DNA of 64,000 nt. It comes from Alcanivorax sediminis. GTDB lineage: Bacteria > Pseudomonadota > Gammaproteobacteria > Pseudomonadales > Alcanivoracaceae. The stretch covers positions 1,054,001 through 1,118,000 of the forward strand of contig NZ_WIRE01000001.1 of NCBI RefSeq assembly GCF_009601165.1, in the 5' to 3' direction. The notes under the pieces were generated by a model. It had not been told where the DNA came from. It worked only from the letters and a program-made list of their open reading frames with translations, and did no database searches. The number at the start of each line of letters is the position of its first letter. The first letter of the stretch is position 1. The translations under genes and the position numbers were made by a program. Of the stretch, positions 33,916 through 46,270 are shown piece after piece.

Positions 33916-33931
33916 TGTGATATAAGTCACA
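33916..33931. promoter_or_regulatory. CRP/Vfr-type binding site
   Basis: TGTGATATAAGTCACA is a perfect match to the TGTGA-N6-TCACA consensus. It lies 107 bases upstream of the giant OmpA-fusion start codon, suggesting control by cAMP-CRP or Vfr. Confidence 0.7.
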
Positions 33932-34037
33932 CAAAATGGCAAGGCACTGATTAAAAAGCGGTTTTTTGCCGCAAAAAAGGACTGACAACGCTGTCGGCAC
34001 GCATAAAGACACGGACCGTGTTCCGGGGGAACGACAC

Positions 34038-37000
34038 ATGAATACCCATAAACCCGCCCTGACTTCACGCCAGATGACCTGTTCACGGCATGCCGTGCGT
34101 TATCGACGCTTGTTGATGGCAACGGGGCTGTTGGTGGCCGCAGATGCTGTCCATGCGGCGGTTACCCCCATCGACCTGACCGGGCCGGTGTCCAGCTGGG
34201 ACATCATCATGCAGGGGACCGCCTTTGATCCCGGCAACGATCAACAGGCCAGCTCTAACCCCGGTGTGGATATTGTTGGCACCGATCTCGATGCCACCAT
34301 GCTCACCATCTATGACGACAAGGGGACGCTTGGCGATACCAGTGATGACGAGCTGGCGTTTCGGGTACGCGTGGGTGGCGCCAATTCCCAGGGCGGCTTT
34401 GGCGGCAACCTGTGGATCGGTATGGACGTGGATCTGGATGGTGATCTGGATGTGTTCATCGGCATGGACGGGGATGGCAAGACTGGCGCTTCTTTTGATG
34501 GCCAGGTGTCGGTCTATGAGGCCGGTAACGATCTGAATAACTCGCCGAGTACCAGCTCTGCGATCAACCCGGTGTGGGTCGCAGACCTGCTTGATAATGG
34601 CACCAACTATTCGTTCGATACCGTAGATAACATTACCGACCCATTGCGCAGCACTGATGATATCAACCTGGATGCCAAGACGGACCGTTTTATCAGCTTC
34701 AAGGTCAATTGGGATGCCCTGAAGGCAGCGCTGAATGCCAAGCCGCTGACCGACCCCAGCGGTAACCTGATCGGCAGTCTCAACGGTGGGGTGGGTATCA
34801 CCAAGGACACGTCCATCGCCTACACGTTGTCCACCTCTACCAACAGTAACAATGTGAATGCGGACGTGGGAGGCTACGACAACAAGAACGATGACATGTC
34901 CGTCAGCTTTGAAGAGCAAGGTGCGTTTTCACCGCCACTGAGTGTCTCCAACATCTTTCCGGTGATCAACAGTGATGGTGGTGGTGATACTGCCACCATT
35001 CATATCTATGAAGGTACCACCGCAGTCACCACCGTGGCGGCGTCCGATGCCAACGGCGATACCGTGATTTACACAATTACCGGTGGAGCGGATGCGGGGC
35101 TGTTTTCCATCAATGGCGATCAGCTGTCTTTTATCAGCGCGCCGGTCTTTGGGGCAGACAATGAATACCTGGTGATCGTGACGGCGGACGATCAGCGTGG
35201 GGGCGCCGACAGTCAGGCCCTGACGGTGATCGTTGATGAGGTGAGCGGGGATGTGATCGCCCCCACCGTTTCCAGCATCGTGCGCGGTAGCCCGAGCAGT
35301 GAACTGACCAATGCCGATAGCGTCACGTTCACGGTGACCTTTGATGAACCCGTCCTGAATGTCAGCGGGGATGACTTTGTTGTCAGTGGCACGGTGGCGG
35401 GTGCCAGCGTGTCCGGGGTGGTGGACCTGGGTGGCGGCAGTTACAGCGTGACGGTGGCCGGTATCGCCGCCGCCAACGGTACTCTGGGCCTGGCCTTTGC
35501 CCCGACCCAGAACATTACTGACACCAGTGGCAATGCCCTCAGCAATACAGCGCCCACCGGTACCAGCGAAACTTACGCCCTGGATAATCAGGCGCCGACG
35601 TTGTCCAGCGCAGAAGTGATCGGCAACACCTTGACGCTGACTTATGACGAAACCCTTGATGGTGGCAGCCTGCCGTCCCTCTCGGACTTCGATGTGCAAC
35701 TGAATGGCGGAGGCAGTGCGACGGTTTCCTCCGTTGCGGTGAATGGCAATACGGTCGTGTTGACGTTGGCCGCCACAGTGGCCGATACCGACACCGTGAC
35801 CGTCAGCTACACGGCGGCGGGCGTACCGGTCCAGGATGCGGCGGCTAATCCGGTGGCCAATCTGAGCGGTGCCGCCGTGCTGAACAGCACCAACGATACC
35901 CTGGCGCCCACCGTACTCAGCGTGGCGCGATTGAACCCGCTGACAGAACTGACCAACACGGACAGCGTGACTTTCCGTGTCACTTTCAGTGAACAGGTGG
36001 ACAACGTTACTGCGAACGACTTTTTCGCCTCCGGAACCGCCTCTACCGGCGCCATCATTAGTGCCGTATTCGCCCAGTCGCTCAATACCTTCGATGTGAC
36101 CGTTGCCGGTATCAGCGATGCCAACGGCAACCTCGCGCTGGGTTTCGCTGGCGGGCAGGACATTGCCGATACCAGCGCCAACCCGTTGGGCAACACCTCC
36201 CCCAGTGGTGCCAATGAAAGCTATACCCTGGATAACATCGCCCCCGGCGATGCCCTGGTGACCGCGATCAGTGCCGATACCGGTGCCAGCGCGACCGATG
36301 GGGTGACCAGTGATACCACCCTGATGATTTCCGGTAGCGCCGACCCGAACGCCACTGTCGAGGTGTTGCTCAACGGCACCCTGATCGGCAGCGCCATTGC
36401 CAATGGCAGTGGTGAGTGGACCCTGGATTACACCGGCACGGTCCTGTCGGAAGGAGCCTACACGCTCAAGGCTCAGGCCTCTGACGCGGCGGGTAACACC
36501 GGTACCGTGGCGGCACCCTTCTTCAATCTGCTGGTGGACACCACCGATCCGCAGGCAGCGACCTTTGCCGAGGATGGCGACACCCTGAGTGACAATACGC
36601 CCACCCTGACCGGCACCGCTGAACCCAATGTGGCGGTAGTGGTGAGCATTGATGGTCAGCAGTACAGCACCACCGCCGACGGTGCTGGCAACTGGTCTGT
36701 CACTGTCACTCACGCCCTGGCAGACAGCAGCTATGCCGTGCTGGTCACCAGTACGGATCTGGCTGGCAATACTTCCGAGAGCAATGGCTCCATCGCTATC
36801 GACAGCACCCTGGATTCCGACAATGACGGTATTCCCGATTCGGTGGAAGGTACGGTGGATACCGACAATGACACCATCCCGGATTATCTGGATACCGACA
36901 GCGATAACGATGGTATTCCCGACAGCGTGGAAGGCGTGGTCGACACCGATGAAGACAGTGCGCCCAACTATCGCGACACGGACAGCGATGACGATGGCAA

Positions 37001-39980
37001 GCCGGATGAGGACGAAGGCACCGGTGACGTGGATGGCGACGGCATTGCCAATTACATCGATGCAGATGACAGCGATGGCCCCAATGGTGATCCGGATGGC
37101 GATGGCCTGACCAACCAGCAGGAAGAAGATCTCGGTTCCAACGGTAACGAGCAGGACACCGATGGCGATGGCAAGAACGACGGTGACGAAGTCGGCGGTG
37201 ATACCAGCAACCCGAAAGATTCCGATGGCGATGGCATCCCCGATTATGTGGATCCGGATGATGTGCCCGACGATGGTAACGGCAACGACAGCGACAATGA
37301 CGGCATCCCGGATGGTGAAGAATGCCCGGATTACTCCGCCGGCTGTCCGGATACCGACGACGATGGTCTGCCGAACTACCTGGACGATGACGACGACAAC
37401 GACGGCATCCCCACGGCCACAGAAGGAGCCAGCCGTGACACCGATGGCAACGGCACACCCGATTATCTGGATGCAGACGATGACGGTGATGGCCTGCTGA
37501 CCCGCAACGAAGACGCCAACACCGACATGGATGATGACGCCTCCACCAATCCTGGCCCGGATGCGGACAACGATGGCATTCCTGCCTACCTGGATCCCAA
37601 TGACGGCATTGCCGGCGTGGGCGACGCGGATGGCGATGGTCTTACCGATGACCAGGAGTGTGGATCACTGCCCTGTCAGGACAGCGACGATGACGGCGTG
37701 CCGGATTACATGGATGCAGATGATGACAACGATGGCATCAATACTGCGGATGAAGATGTGAACGGTAACGGCGATCCCCGTGATGACGATACCGACGGAG
37801 ATGGCACGCCGGACTATCTCGATACCGATGATGATGGTGATGGCATTGAGACCAGTGCAGAGAACGGCGGCAACGATGATGACGGCGACAACATTCCCAA
37901 TCATCTCGACAAGGACAGCAACAACAGCGGTGGTACCGCCGACAACACTGGTGATTCCGACGGCGATGGCCTGAGCGATGCCGAGGAATGCCCCACCGGT
38001 GTTCCCTGTCAGGACAGCGACAACGATGGCACCCCGGACTACATGGACGAGGATGATGACGGCGACGGCATCAGCACCCGTGATGAAGACCTGAACGGCA
38101 ACGGTGATCCCACCGATGACGACAGCGACAACGATGGCACCCCGGACTACCTCGACAGCGATGACGATGACGACGGTGTAGAAACCCGCAATGAAGGCGG
38201 CCCGGAAACCGACACCGATGAAGATGGTATTCCTGACTACCTGGATCCGGATACCGGTGACAGTGATGGCGACGGCCTTGGCGATGGTATCGAGTGTCCC
38301 AACGGTGTGCCGTGCCCGGACAGCGATGGCGATGGTTTCAGCGATTTCATCGACCCGGATGATGACAACGATGGCATCAATACTGCTGACGAAGACATCA
38401 ACGGTAACGGCGATGCCCGTGACGACGATACGGATGGTGATGGCACGCCGGACTACCTGGATACCGACGATGATAACGATGGCGTACCGAGCAAGGATGA
38501 GGGAACCGGTGATGATGACGGTGATGGCATCCCCAACTATCTGGATCCGGACAGCGACGATAGCGATGGCAATGACAGTGACAACGACGGTCTGACCGAC
38601 AATGAAGAGTGTCCTGACTTTGCCGGCGCAGGTTGCCCGGACAGCGATGGTGACGGTATTCCGGATTATCTGGACCCGCTGGCCAGCAAGACAGCCTCTC
38701 CGTCTGCAAGCCGTGGCGCCATTGGCACCGGCCTGAACGGTGCCGGCAGCACCCCGCTGGTATCCGTGCTGATGCTGTTGCTGGCGGGTCTGGTACGGGC
38801 TCGCAAGAACGGCAGCAAAGTGATGTTGACGCTGCTGTCGCTGCTGCCAGGGATTACCCTGGCCGGAGAAGCTTACCTGGGCGCCGGCGCCGGCCTGTCC
38901 TGGTTGCAGCCGGATGCGGATGACGCGGGTTATCACCTGGACGACAAGAATGACCTCAGCTTGCTGGTGCTGGGCGGTTACCAGTGGCATCCCCACTGGG
39001 CAGCAGAGGCCCTGTATGTGGATCTGGGCGATGCGGGACTGGAAGCACGGCAGGGTGTCATGCCGGCCACTCTCGATGTGGCCTACCGTTTTGCCGGTGT
39101 GTCGGCCATGTACTACCTGAAAGGTCTGGAACCCGGCGAGCAAGGATGGGATTTCTTTGCTCGTTTGGGTGGCGGTGCGCTGGAAGGTAATGCCGGTAGC
39201 ACCAGGGAGGATGCGGAGCACAGCAGCCAGATCTACTTCGGTGCCGGTGCCGAGCAGCGTTGGAGTAATGGTTGGGCGCTGCGTGCCGAGGCGCAAAGTT
39301 TTGACAGCGATGCCAGCCTGGTGTCACTGGCGGTGATCAAGCGCTTTGGCAAAGCCGCACCGCCATCGTCAGAAGAGACGCCTGTTGAAGTGGTGGAAGA
39401 CGTTGCGGCAGCGGGAGTCACCGCGCCGCTGGATGGCGATGACGATGGTGTCGTGGATGCCGATGATCAGTGTCCTGATTCCGCAGCGGAGACCGCTGTG
39501 GATGCTGCTGGCTGTGAACTGAAAGCAGAGCGCGTAGCGACGGACAGTGATGGTGACGGCGTCAGTGACGACAAGGATGCCTGCCCCGGGAGTTCGCCCG
39601 GAGAAGTGGTGGATGCATTGGGCTGCAGCAAAAGTTTTGCCTTCGACACCCGTAATATTCTCTTTGCCAGTGGTTCCGCTGCCTTGACCGATCAAGGCAA
39701 GCAGGCGGTGGTCAAACTGGCAAAAGCATTGGGTGATAGCCCTGTGGCAATCCAGGTGCTGGCTTATACCGACAGCGTCGGTGCCGCTTCAGCTAACCTG
39801 GCCCTGTCCGAAAAACGCGCCGCGACGGTAGTGGAAGAGCTGGTGACGTTAGGTGTAGATCCCATACGACTGACCGCCGTCGGCAAAGGCGAAGCGGATC
39901 CGGTAGCGGATAACTCTACCGCAGAAGGGCGCGAAGCCAATCGTCGAGTGGAATTCAAGCTTGGAGAAACGGCGCAGTAA
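34038..39980 (+). CDS. Giant Ig/TSP3-repeat protein fused to an OmpA-type barrel
   Basis: A 1980-aa predicted surface protein. ATG 34038 follows GGGGGAACGACAC and gives a signal peptide ending AVHA; an earlier start at 33966 is unlikely. Order: a beta-rich domain with EF-hand-like Asp loops (about 35-310), a cadherin-like module (about 315-410), three Ig-like/SwmB-type domains, two Big_13-type modules (to about 925), then about 620 residues of Asp-rich thrombospondin type 3 repeats (DSDNDGIPD units, probably Ca2+-binding). A hydrophobic segment followed by Arg/Lys ([17 protein letters not shown], near 1575) looks like a C-terminal sorting tail. Immediately after it, M1596 starts a second signal-like sequence ([13 protein letters not shown]), an OmpA-like eight-strand barrel, a short TSP3 linker and a C-terminal OmpA peptidoglycan-binding domain ([31 protein letters not shown]). 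It reads as an in-frame fusion of two proteins. Confidence 0.88.
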   Translation: MNTHKPALTSRQMTCSRHAVRYRRLLMATGLLVAADAVHAAVTPIDLTGPVSSWDIIMQGTAFDPGNDQQASSNPGVDIVGTDLDATMLTIYDDKGTLGDTSDDELAFRVRVGGANSQGGFGGNLWIGMDVDLDGDLDVFIGMDGDGKTGASFDGQVSVYEAGNDLNNSPSTSSAINPVWVADLLDNGTNYSFDTVDNITDPLRSTDDINLDAKTDRFISFKVNWDALKAALNAKPLTDPSGNLIGSLNGGVGITKDTSIAYTLSTSTNSNNVNADVGGYDNKNDDMSVSFEEQGAFSPPLSVSNIFPVINSDGGGDTATIHIYEGTTAVTTVAASDANGDTVIYTITGGADAGLFSINGDQLSFISAPVFGADNEYLVIVTADDQRGGADSQALTVIVDEVSGDVIAPTVSSIVRGSPSSELTNADSVTFTVTFDEPVLNVSGDDFVVSGTVAGASVSGVVDLGGGSYSVTVAGIAAANGTLGLAFAPTQNITDTSGNALSNTAPTGTSETYALDNQAPTLSSAEVIGNTLTLTYDETLDGGSLPSLSDFDVQLNGGGSATVSSVAVNGNTVVLTLAATVADTDTVTVSYTAAGVPVQDAAANPVANLSGAAVLNSTNDTLAPTVLSVARLNPLTELTNTDSVTFRVTFSEQVDNVTANDFFASGTASTGAIISAVFAQSLNTFDVTVAGISDANGNLALGFAGGQDIADTSANPLGNTSPSGANESYTLDNIAPGDALVTAISADTGASATDGVTSDTTLMISGSADPNATVEVLLNGTLIGSAIANGSGEWTLDYTGTVLSEGAYTLKAQASDAAGNTGTVAAPFFNLLVDTTDPQAATFAEDGDTLSDNTPTLTGTAEPNVAVVVSIDGQQYSTTADGAGNWSVTVTHALADSSYAVLVTSTDLAGNTSESNGSIAIDSTLDSDNDGIPDSVEGTVDTDNDTIPDYLDTDSDNDGIPDSVEGVVDTDEDSAPNYRDTDSDDDGKPDEDEGTGDVDGDGIANYIDADDSDGPNGDPDGDGLTNQQEEDLGSNGNEQDTDGDGKNDGDEVGGDTSNPKDSDGDGIPDYVDPDDVPDDGNGNDSDNDGIPDGEECPDYSAGCPDTDDDGLPNYLDDDDDNDGIPTATEGASRDTDGNGTPDYLDADDDGDGLLTRNEDANTDMDDDASTNPGPDADNDGIPAYLDPNDGIAGVGDADGDGLTDDQECGSLPCQDSDDDGVPDYMDADDDNDGINTADEDVNGNGDPRDDDTDGDGTPDYLDTDDDGDGIETSAENGGNDDDGDNIPNHLDKDSNNSGGTADNTGDSDGDGLSDAEECPTGVPCQDSDNDGTPDYMDEDDDGDGISTRDEDLNGNGDPTDDDSDNDGTPDYLDSDDDDDGVETRNEGGPETDTDEDGIPDYLDPDTGDSDGDGLGDGIECPNGVPCPDSDGDGFSDFIDPDDDNDGINTADEDINGNGDARDDDTDGDGTPDYLDTDDDNDGVPSKDEGTGDDDGDGIPNYLDPDSDDSDGNDSDNDGLTDNEECPDFAGAGCPDSDGDGIPDYLDPLASKTASPSASRGAIGTGLNGAGSTPLVSVLMLLLAGLVRARKNGSKVMLTLLSLLPGITLAGEAYLGAGAGLSWLQPDADDAGYHLDDKNDLSLLVLGGYQWHPHWAAEALYVDLGDAGLEARQGVMPATLDVAYRFAGVSAMYYLKGLEPGEQGWDFFARLGGGALEGNAGSTREDAEHSSQIYFGAGAEQRWSNGWALRAEAQSFDSDASLVSLAVIKRFGKAAPPSSEETPVEVVEDVAAAGVTAPLDGDDDGVVDADDQCPDSAAETAVDAAGCELKAERVATDSDGDGVSDDKDACPGSSPGEVVDALGCSKSFAFDTRNILFASGSAALTDQGKQAVVKLAKALGDSPVAIQVLAYTDSVGAASANLALSEKRAATVVEELVTLGVDPIRLTAVGKGEADPVADNSTAEGREANRRVEFKLGETAQ
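36816..38687 (+). repeat. Degenerate tandem TSP3-coding repeat tract
   Basis: Nearly 1.9 kb of imperfect repeats based on GATxxCGATGGCAT-like units encode D-x-D-x-DG and PDYLD motifs. Internal blocks repeat almost exactly (for example around 37735-37830 and 38370-38465). Such tracts can expand or contract by recombination. The same composition produces long meaningless antisense frames. Confidence 0.85.
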
Positions 39981-40044
39981 GGCATTTGCCGAAAGGCATC
40001 ACGATCACGGTGGCCTGCAACCCCAGCAACCACCGTCTTTCCCC

Positions 40045-40068
40045 CGGCCCTTTATGGGCCGTTTTTTT
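40045..40068 (+). terminator. Rho-independent terminator after OmpA fusion gene
   Basis: CGGCCC-TTTAT-GGGCCG followed by seven Ts, about 65 bases downstream of the stop codon. Confidence 0.88.
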
Positions 40069-40157
40069 CGTTTCCTGACAGGCGAAGAACGCATGGGAAA
40101 AATGAGAACGGGTGTCTCTACTGTTTAAGGGGGCGGATACTGAAGGAGGGTGTTTCC

Positions 40158-40314
40158 TGTAGGAGCTATGCTTGCATGGCGATCAGAGCACCCACACGAA
40201 ATGGAGCACAGAAAATGGAAAGCTCTGACGTGAGCCGGATGAAAAGCTCGGGTTAAACCAAACATATCCGGCATATCAAATTCCGCAGATCGCCATGCAA
40301 GCATCGCTCCTGCA
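40158..40314. repeat. Inverted REP pair (BIME-like)
   Basis: The left arm (40158-40184, TGTAGGAGC then GCTTGCATGGCGATC) and the right arm (40288-40314) are inverted copies that differ at two of 27 bases. They flank about 100 bases that include an inner GCCGGAT/ATCCGGC inverted pair. The arrangement matches paired REP sequences moved by REP-associated transposases. It fills most of the 440-base gap between the OmpA fusion gene and katG. Confidence 0.72.
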
Positions 40315-40377
40315 AAAGCGCATTCAAAAATGCGCGTCGAATAGTGTGCGAGCAACAAGGCTGAAAGTGACAGACAT

Positions 40378-40411
40378 AAAAAACGCCCCCGCACAAAAGT
40401 GCGGGGGCGTT
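40378..40411 (-). terminator. Rho-independent terminator after katG
   Basis: On the minus strand ACGCCCCCGCAC-TTTT-GTGCGGGGGCGT is followed by a T run, directly after the katG stop. Confidence 0.92.
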
Positions 40412-40422
40412 CAGTGCGGTCC

Positions 40423-42621
<2,199 letters not shown>

Positions 42622-42809
42622 TCAATCTAAAGCTAATAACCGGCCCCGGCTAGGTGCCGAATCGATAAATAAGCCTTTTCTTTTCTATGGAAGGAATAGG
42701 TTATTTGAATGGGCGAAATGGAAGGGGATCAGGCATGGAAAATGACGATTTCGTCATGTGCAATTGAGTTGCGCACCCCATTGTCTCGGGGTGCGCATAG
42801 CCGACGCTA

Positions 42810-43802
42810 TCACTGACTTTTTTTGCCGGGCGCCTTCACGCGATGCTCACTTTTTTCTTCGTTGGCGGACGTCTGATTGCGTACTTTTGACGAGATATAA
42901 TTTTCGGGTGGTTGCTCATAAACGGCCTGATAACTGAAGTTCACGATGGATTCGGATGTCTTTGGCAGCAGGTAGTACATGGCCAGTGCGCCTTTACCAA
43001 AAATGCCCAGCTTGCGTTTGTTCTGGGTAATGATGACATCGAGCATCCACTTGACGGCGGTGTCCACCGACATCACCGGCATGTAACGGTAAATCTTTGT
43101 CGGCGCGATCATCGGGGTGCGCACCAAAGGGTAGTTCAGTGAGGAAAAGCGAATCCTGGTGTGGGCAAATTCATTGGCAGCAACCCAGGTCCAGCCTTCC
43201 AGGGCCCACTTTGACCCCAGGTAGGCAGAGAAGCGTGCAGGGTTAGCCTGCACGCCCACCGTGGATACATTGATGATGTGTCCTTCGTTGCGAGCTTCCA
43301 TGCCGGGCAGTACGTTCATGGCCATACGAATGGACGCCAGATAATTGAGCTGCATGGTGCGCTCATAATCGTGGAAGCGATGGTAGGTAAATTTGATCGA
43401 CCGGCGAATGGATCGGCCCGCATTGTTGATCAAGATATCCACCCGGCCATGATCGTGCTCGATAGCCTTGCAGAGGCGATCACATTCCTCAAAGTCGGTC
43501 AGGTCGCCAGCATAGACGTATGCCTTGCCGCCCTGATCGTGGATCTCGCGGGCAAGGGCGTCCAGCTTTTCCTGGTTGCGGGCAATCAGCGCCAGGGTGG
43601 CGCCAGCTCGAGCCAGCTCGTTGGCCACCTGGGCACCAATGCCGGAGCTGGCGCCGGTGAGTATGACCACTTTGCCGTTCACTCTTTGTTGGAGTGCGTC
43701 TTTGGGGGCGATGACACTCTGTACGTTCCAGCGCCAGTGCTGACCGAATCGGTTCAGGTAGGGCAGCACTTTCGGAATGCGGAATTTGAGATCGTTGGAC
43801 AC
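42810..43802 (-). CDS. SDR-family oxidoreductase
   Basis: A 330-aa short-chain dehydrogenase with an N-terminal extension (about 40 residues) before the Rossmann motif TGASSGIGAQVA. NNAG is near residue 127, the catalytic Ser is in INVSTVG, and the Tyr-Lys pair is in AYLGSKWALEG. The long C-terminal tail is basic (KSEHRVKAPGKK). Extended SDRs of this type are common near fatty-acid or hydrocarbon genes. It is divergent from a TetR regulator, with a palindrome between them, so it is the likely target of that repressor. The substrate is unknown. Confidence 0.87.
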   Translation of the reverse strand: MSNDLKFRIPKVLPYLNRFGQHWRWNVQSVIAPKDALQQRVNGKVVILTGASSGIGAQVANELARAGATLALIARNQEKLDALAREIHDQGGKAYVYAGDLTDFEECDRLCKAIEHDHGRVDILINNAGRSIRRSIKFTYHRFHDYERTMQLNYLASIRMAMNVLPGMEARNEGHIINVSTVGVQANPARFSAYLGSKWALEGWTWVAANEFAHTRIRFSSLNYPLVRTPMIAPTKIYRYMPVMSVDTAVKWMLDVIITQNKRKLGIFGKGALAMYYLLPKTSESIVNFSYQAVYEQPPENYISSKVRNQTSANEEKSEHRVKAPGKKSQ

Positions 43803-43850
43803 GGGATGCTCCAGCCGTTAACGGTTGATCGAATGCATTAAGTCTAATCT

Positions 43851-43872
43851 GAGTATATGCTCGGAAATACTC
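43851..43872. promoter_or_regulatory. Candidate TetR operator GAGTAT-N10-ATACTC
   Basis: An inverted hexamer pair between the divergent SDR and TetR genes, about 50 bases from the SDR start and 32 from the proposed TetR start; likely the repressor's own operator. Confidence 0.5.
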
Positions 43873-43903
43873 GGATTTGAGGATCCATCACAGGATGCCG
43901 TTT

Positions 43904-44539
43904 ATGGCCAGGCAAATGCTTCAAGCTGCTGATTTCAAGATGAAAAAAGAACCCCGTCAGGCTCGGTCTCGGGCCACGGTAAAGGCCATCGTAGAGGCAG
44001 GTGCTCGGATTCTGGTGGAGCGGGGCTATGCGGGGCTGACCACCAATGCGGTGGCGGATGTGGCTGGCGTGAGTATTGGCTCAGTGTATGAGTTCTTTCC
44101 CGGGAAAGAGGCGATAGTGGCAAGACTGGCTGACACGCTGTTGGAGGATGTTTCACGCACTCTCAATGCCAGGATTGAACTGACGGACCGCCGTGAAGAC
44201 CTGCACCGCGCCATGCGGCATTTGATTGGCGCCTTGCATGGGCTGGTCTACCAGCATCGCCGCTTGTTGAAAGTGCTGATTTTTCAGGTGCCCTTTGTTC
44301 AACAGCTGCCATCTGCGCAACAGTTGCAGCGGGAGTTGTTGCAGGTGGTGGTCAATGGCCTGCAGAAATCCCGCGAGCATTATCAGCTTACTGTCCCGTC
44401 CAGCACCCTGTATCTGATGGCCACGTCCACGGCGGGGAGTTTGCTGCATCTGGTCTTGATGGCCCCTCCCGGCGTGGATAGCAAGGCGGTGCTGGATGAC
44501 CTCGCCAGGAAGATGGCGGACTGGCTGGAGCAGGGTTAG
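43904..44539 (+). CDS. TetR/AcrR-family regulator
   Basis: A 211-aa repressor-type regulator. The N-terminal HTH is clear (ATVKAIVEAGARILVERGYAG, TTNAVADVAGVSIGSVYEFFPGKEAI, split by the turn), followed by an all-helical ligand domain. The start is uncertain: AGGA at 43892 suits ATG 43904; ATG 43895, TTG 43877 and ATG 43940 are alternatives. It is divergent from the SDR gene. Confidence 0.87.
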   Translation: MARQMLQAADFKMKKEPRQARSRATVKAIVEAGARILVERGYAGLTTNAVADVAGVSIGSVYEFFPGKEAIVARLADTLLEDVSRTLNARIELTDRREDLHRAMRHLIGALHGLVYQHRRLLKVLIFQVPFVQQLPSAQQLQRELLQVVVNGLQKSREHYQLTVPSSTLYLMATSTAGSLLHLVLMAPPGVDSKAVLDDLARKMADWLEQG

Positions 44540-44590
44540 TGGCAGCGGATTCCCTCTCCTCGGCTACGTAGAGACGCTAAAGCGCTGAGG

Positions 44591-45454
44591 CTATTTTTCC
44601 ATTTCTTCAAGCAAGGTTTCGACTTCCTTCATCAGGGAGTCTGACAGCTCCTGCCACTGCTGTTGCTGCTTCTCCAGTGCTTGTGTGTCGATGCGTTCCA
44701 GGCGCCCCCGAATCTCCGCCAGGGCCTTGCTGTTCTCCAGGGCGGATTGGATGGAGTCCGGATCGATGGACCGGAGGCGTTGCTCCAGTTCTTTTGAGGC
44801 TTCTTCCAGTGTTTCTGTGTCCGTTTCACTGAGTCGACCAGCCTGCTCTTCCAGTGTTTGCTGAATAGACTGATCCATGGTGTGCAAGGATTGCTGCAGC
44901 TGCGCACTGTAGGCTTCCAGGGCCTGGTTTGCCTGATTGCTGAAGGCTTCTTCGTTGTCTTCCAGTTCCTGTAAAAGCTGTTCCATTTTCTGGTTGGCTT
45001 CCTCGGCAGACTGGTTGAATTTATCGCCCAGTTCCTTGCCCAGCCCACTGAACTTGTTGATCAGACTGCCCAGCAGGCCGCCGCGAGCACTCTTGCCTGT
45101 GCGGTTGTAGTCAACCCGCCATGTTTCGTCCTGTTGAACCAGCCAGGTGGTGACTTCGCGATTTTCACGGTCTTTGGCGGTAAGCCGGGTCTCGATACTG
45201 GCGGTGTCTCCGTCGAGGACAATCTTGCCCCATGTGGGCTGATAGCCGTTCCAGTTCTTGCCGAACCCATCAAAGGCCTCAGGGTCTTGCAGGGTGGAAT
45301 GCGCGACCACCGCGTCAGCATCATTGGTGATGACGGCGGTCCAGAAATCCGCTGCCGCGTCTTCGGGTTTTTCCGGGCCAAAGCAGCCTGCCAGCAGGCT
45401 GAACAGGCCGGCGAGGGTGAGGCATTGCAGAGAGCGAACAAAGGGAGGATTCAT
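44591..45454 (-). CDS. Coiled-coil lipoprotein
   Basis: A 287-aa predicted lipoprotein with lipobox LLAGC (Cys about residue 24). A small NTF2-like/DUF4878-type domain (about 28-115: PEDAAADFWTAVITNDADAVVAHST, WRVDYNRTG, split by the middle strands) is followed by about 150 residues of Glu/Gln-rich coiled coil (QLLQELEDNEEAF through ETLLEEMEK). It is probably anchored in the outer or inner membrane facing the periplasm. Function unknown. The start at 45454 gives the signal peptide directly; an upstream start at 45544 is unlikely. Confidence 0.75.
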   Translation of the reverse strand: MNPPFVRSLQCLTLAGLFSLLAGCFGPEKPEDAAADFWTAVITNDADAVVAHSTLQDPEAFDGFGKNWNGYQPTWGKIVLDGDTASIETRLTAKDRENREVTTWLVQQDETWRVDYNRTGKSARGGLLGSLINKFSGLGKELGDKFNQSAEEANQKMEQLLQELEDNEEAFSNQANQALEAYSAQLQQSLHTMDQSIQQTLEEQAGRLSETDTETLEEASKELEQRLRSIDPDSIQSALENSKALAEIRGRLERIDTQALEKQQQQWQELSDSLMKEVETLLEEMEK

Positions 45455-45679
45455 GATGGCGGTGTCTTCATGTCGATTATTGTGCTGTCGTTGAATCGGA
45501 CAGAGTGGTGGTTCACAGGATAAGGGCGACAGGGCGCATGACAAGGGCGCGAGTCAAGAACGGCGGGATTGGTGGATGAAATGCAGGGATGCGCCGGAAA
45601 GTGAAGTGCTGCCGGGAATTAGGAGGCCAATGGCCTATCATGGAGACATTCATCAGCCGCGATAATCAAGGAGAAGAAA

Positions 45680-45979
45680 ATGTGGCGAGAGCGTTTGACA
45701 GGATTGATGGCCGTGCTGCTGCTGGGCATGGCCGGGCAGGCCTCGGCTTTGTGTAATTGTTATCTTCCCGAGAGCCCGAGCATTCCGGATGGCCAGACGG
45801 CCAGCAACGAGCAGATCCAGTTTGCCCGCAACAAGCTGGTGGGCTACCAGGAGAAAATGCAGAGCTACAAGCAGTGTCTAGAAGGTTGTATTGCCGATGC
45901 CGCGGATACCGAGAATGCCGTAGTTCAGCAATGGAACCAGACCGTGGAATCTTTTAACAGCCGGGTGGTCAATCCCTGA
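45680..45979 (+). CDS. Small secreted Cys-containing protein
   Basis: A 99-aa protein with a clean Sec signal peptide (core LMAVLLLGMAGQ, cleavage after ASA). The mature part of about 75 residues has four cysteines (CNC near the new N-terminus, and CLEGC) that could form disulfides across a helical hairpin. AAGGAGAAGAAA is a strong ribosome-binding site. No family is recognised. Confidence 0.7.
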   Translation: MWRERLTGLMAVLLLGMAGQASALCNCYLPESPSIPDGQTASNEQIQFARNKLVGYQEKMQSYKQCLEGCIADAADTENAVVQQWNQTVESFNSRVVNP

Positions 45980-46009
45980 AGCGAGACCTTTTTAGAAACG
46001 GAAACTGTC

Positions 46010-46270
46010 ATGAAAGAACTGGAACAGGCAGAGGATGATTTCGCCTTTGCACGGTTAGTGGAAGCGATTGAAAACCAGATTGCCGATGGCCACCCCCGGG
46101 AAGCGGGACTGGTGATGATGGCCTTGACCGCCAGGGGCGAAGAACATGATGCCGTGCTGGAGAAGATGGCCGACGTGCTGGCTGAGCATGTGGCTGTCAG
46201 CGCGGAGAAGAATGAGGCATTCGACCTGAATGCCTACGCAGCAGGATTGCTCAAATTGACCGAAGCTTGA
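46010..46270 (+). CDS. Small acidic helical protein, unknown
   Basis: An 86-aa acidic protein, predicted all-helical (FAFARLVEAIENQIADG, AGLVMMALTARGEEH, VLEKMADVLAEHVAV). It follows the small secreted protein by 30 bases and probably shares its transcript. Its stop codon abuts the stop of the convergent SDR gene. No family is recognised. Confidence 0.62.
   Translation: MKELEQAEDDFAFARLVEAIENQIADGHPREAGLVMMALTARGEEHDAVLEKMADVLAEHVAVSAEKNEAFDLNAYAAGLLKLTEA

Noticed and set aside
36816..38687. CRISPR-like periodic repeats
   Set aside because: The periodicity is protein-coding (Asp-rich TSP3 units in frame) with no constant repeat/spacer structure and no cas genes.
34929..39296. Two long antisense frames over the giant repeat protein
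   Set aside because: They come from the repetitive GAT/GAC-rich composition and encode low-complexity Ile/Val or Gly/Arg-rich sequence.
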